A stretch of 64,000 bases of DNA from Caccoplasma_A sp045587545 (lineage in GTDB: Bacteria; Bacteroidota; Bacteroidia; Bacteroidales; G3-4614), in the NCBI GenBank assembly GCA_045587545.1, contig JAZNCN010000026.1, forward strand, positions 1-64,000, in the 5' to 3' direction. Made by a program: the position numbers and the translations under genes. The notes beneath the pieces were generated by a model, which was given only the letters and a program-made list of their open reading frames with translations, did no database searches and was not told the origin of the DNA. This document shows positions 63,299-64,000 of this stretch, one piece after another (the stretch's first letter is position 1; every line of letters begins with the position of its first letter).

Positions 63299-64000
63299 AT
63301 GAAAATATTCATAGCCACCTTCTTATCATTGATTATGGCAGTTAACATATCTGCAAAAATCAGAGTTTCATGCATAGGAAATAGCGTTACATACGGTTAT
63401 CTACTGCCCGAAAGAGAGAAAAATTGCTATCCTGCACAACTACAGAATATGTTAGGAGATGATTATGAAGTTGGCAACTTCGGCAAGAGTGGTGCGACCC
63501 TTTTAAACAAAGGGCATCGCCCATATATGCAACAAAAGGAGTTTAATGACGCCATGGCTTTTGCCGGTGATATTGCTATTATTCATTTGGGTTTAAACGA
63601 TACGGACCCTCGTAACTGGCCAAATTATAGTGAGGATTTTGAGAAAGATTATTATGCACTGATTGACTCGGTAAAAAGAGCTAATCCCAAATGCAAGGTG
63701 TGGATTTGCAGAATGTCGCCCATAACAGACAAACACCCCCGTTTTAGATCTGGTACTCGCAATTGGTACAGACAAATTCAAACTCATATTGAAGATATAG
63801 CAAAGATTAAAGGTGTTGGATTAATTGATTTGCAAGCACCTCTTTATGATATGCCCAACCTGTTACCCGATGCTCTTCACCCGGACACGACAGGGGCCAA
63901 GATTATTGCAAAAACTGTATATCAGGCAATTACAGGAAACTATGGAGGGCTTAAGATGTCGCCTATATATACCGACAATATGGTTTTACAACACAATACT
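63299..64000 (+). CDS. SGNH hydrolase / sialate O-acetylesterase fusion, cut by window edge
   Basis: At least 234 residues visible. Signal peptide to about residue 19 (NISAK). An SGNH/GDSL domain follows: block I CIGNSVTYGY with nucleophile Ser29, block III LGLND, and block V DALHPD with the catalytic Asp/His pair (about 195). At the right edge the new phrase MSPIYTDNMVLQHNT is the typical beginning of a sialate O-acetylesterase domain, indicating a two-enzyme fusion that removes acetyl groups from sialic acids or plant/host glycans. The rest lies outside the window. Confidence 0.8.
   Translation, partial: MKIFIATFLSLIMAVNISAKIRVSCIGNSVTYGYLLPEREKNCYPAQLQNMLGDDYEVGNFGKSGATLLNKGHRPYMQQKEFNDAMAFAGDIAIIHLGLNDTDPRNWPNYSEDFEKDYYALIDSVKRANPKCKVWICRMSPITDKHPRFRSGTRNWYRQIQTHIEDIAKIKGVGLIDLQAPLYDMPNLLPDALHPDTTGAKIIAKTVYQAITGNYGGLKMSPIYTDNMVLQHNT

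Noticed and set aside
1..64000. CRISPR array, prophage, integrase or insertion sequence
   Set aside because: I read for regularly spaced repeats, transposase-like frames and phage genes and found none; the only repeats are the short ones listed.

Overview
The window is ordinary-looking chromosome from a low-GC member of the Bacteroidota, most likely order Bacteroidales. The evidence is the gene content (PCMD-domain, DUF3332, DUF6089 and DUF6242 proteins, Wzi-family capsule protein, GH92 mannosidase, three OmpH/Skp copies behind BamA, carboxynorspermidine dehydrogenase), the near absence of Shine-Dalgarno sequences, and repeated Bacteroidota-type promoters (TAnnTTTG at -7, TTG about 19-20 bases upstream). 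I see no prophage, insertion sequence, integrase or CRISPR array.

Layout. 1-1290: truncated tuf with tRNA-Gly(TCC) and tRNA-Arg(ACG) upstream, all on the minus strand. 1500-13200: single genes and small operons: UDP-glucose dehydrogenase, a DUF3332 lipoprotein, the lytic transglycosylase MltF, a Dabb protein with a cytoplasmic GH13 enzyme, PRPP synthetase, a PCMD lipoprotein with an outer-membrane barrel, MetA and a U32 peptidase-family protein. 13250-20500: purH-mreB-mreC-mreD-mrdA(PBP2)-rodA, a tightly packed cell-shape operon. 20557-20756: a strong candidate 6S RNA, followed by a PEGA-like repeat protein. 22092-33605: a minus-strand surface-polysaccharide cluster that in transcription order reads Wzz, Wzy, GT2, GT4, small lipoprotein, Wzi, acyltransferase, flippase, GT4, WecG-type GT, acyltransferase. 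It lacks an initiating sugar-phosphate transferase and a Wza-type exporter, so it must cooperate with genes elsewhere; ugd (1521) and galE (41315) could feed it UDP-sugars. 33753-41233: carboxynorspermidine dehydrogenase with Bcp, then a secreted GH2 beta-galactosidase paired with a GH92 alpha-mannosidase lipoprotein. 41315-48264: galE and a tripartite RND efflux operon. 48296-56633: murI and an envelope-assembly block (DUF6089 protein, UppS, BamA, three OmpH proteins). 56927-63262: ribD diverging from prmC-recX-comF, then pyrE-SRPBCC-argH and a Rieske-like lipoprotein. 63299-end: the start of a fused SGNH-hydrolase/sialate O-acetylesterase.

The most useful non-coding observations are the 6S-like RNA, two tandem terminators between wzz and wzy whose arms can also pair with each other, a 16-base direct repeat exactly 50 bases apart around the prs promoter, and two palindromic elements of unknown function (35525-35605 and 56734-56812). 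I did not find a clearly new multi-gene system; these are the signals I would follow up. All functional calls rest on reading sequence motifs without database searches.
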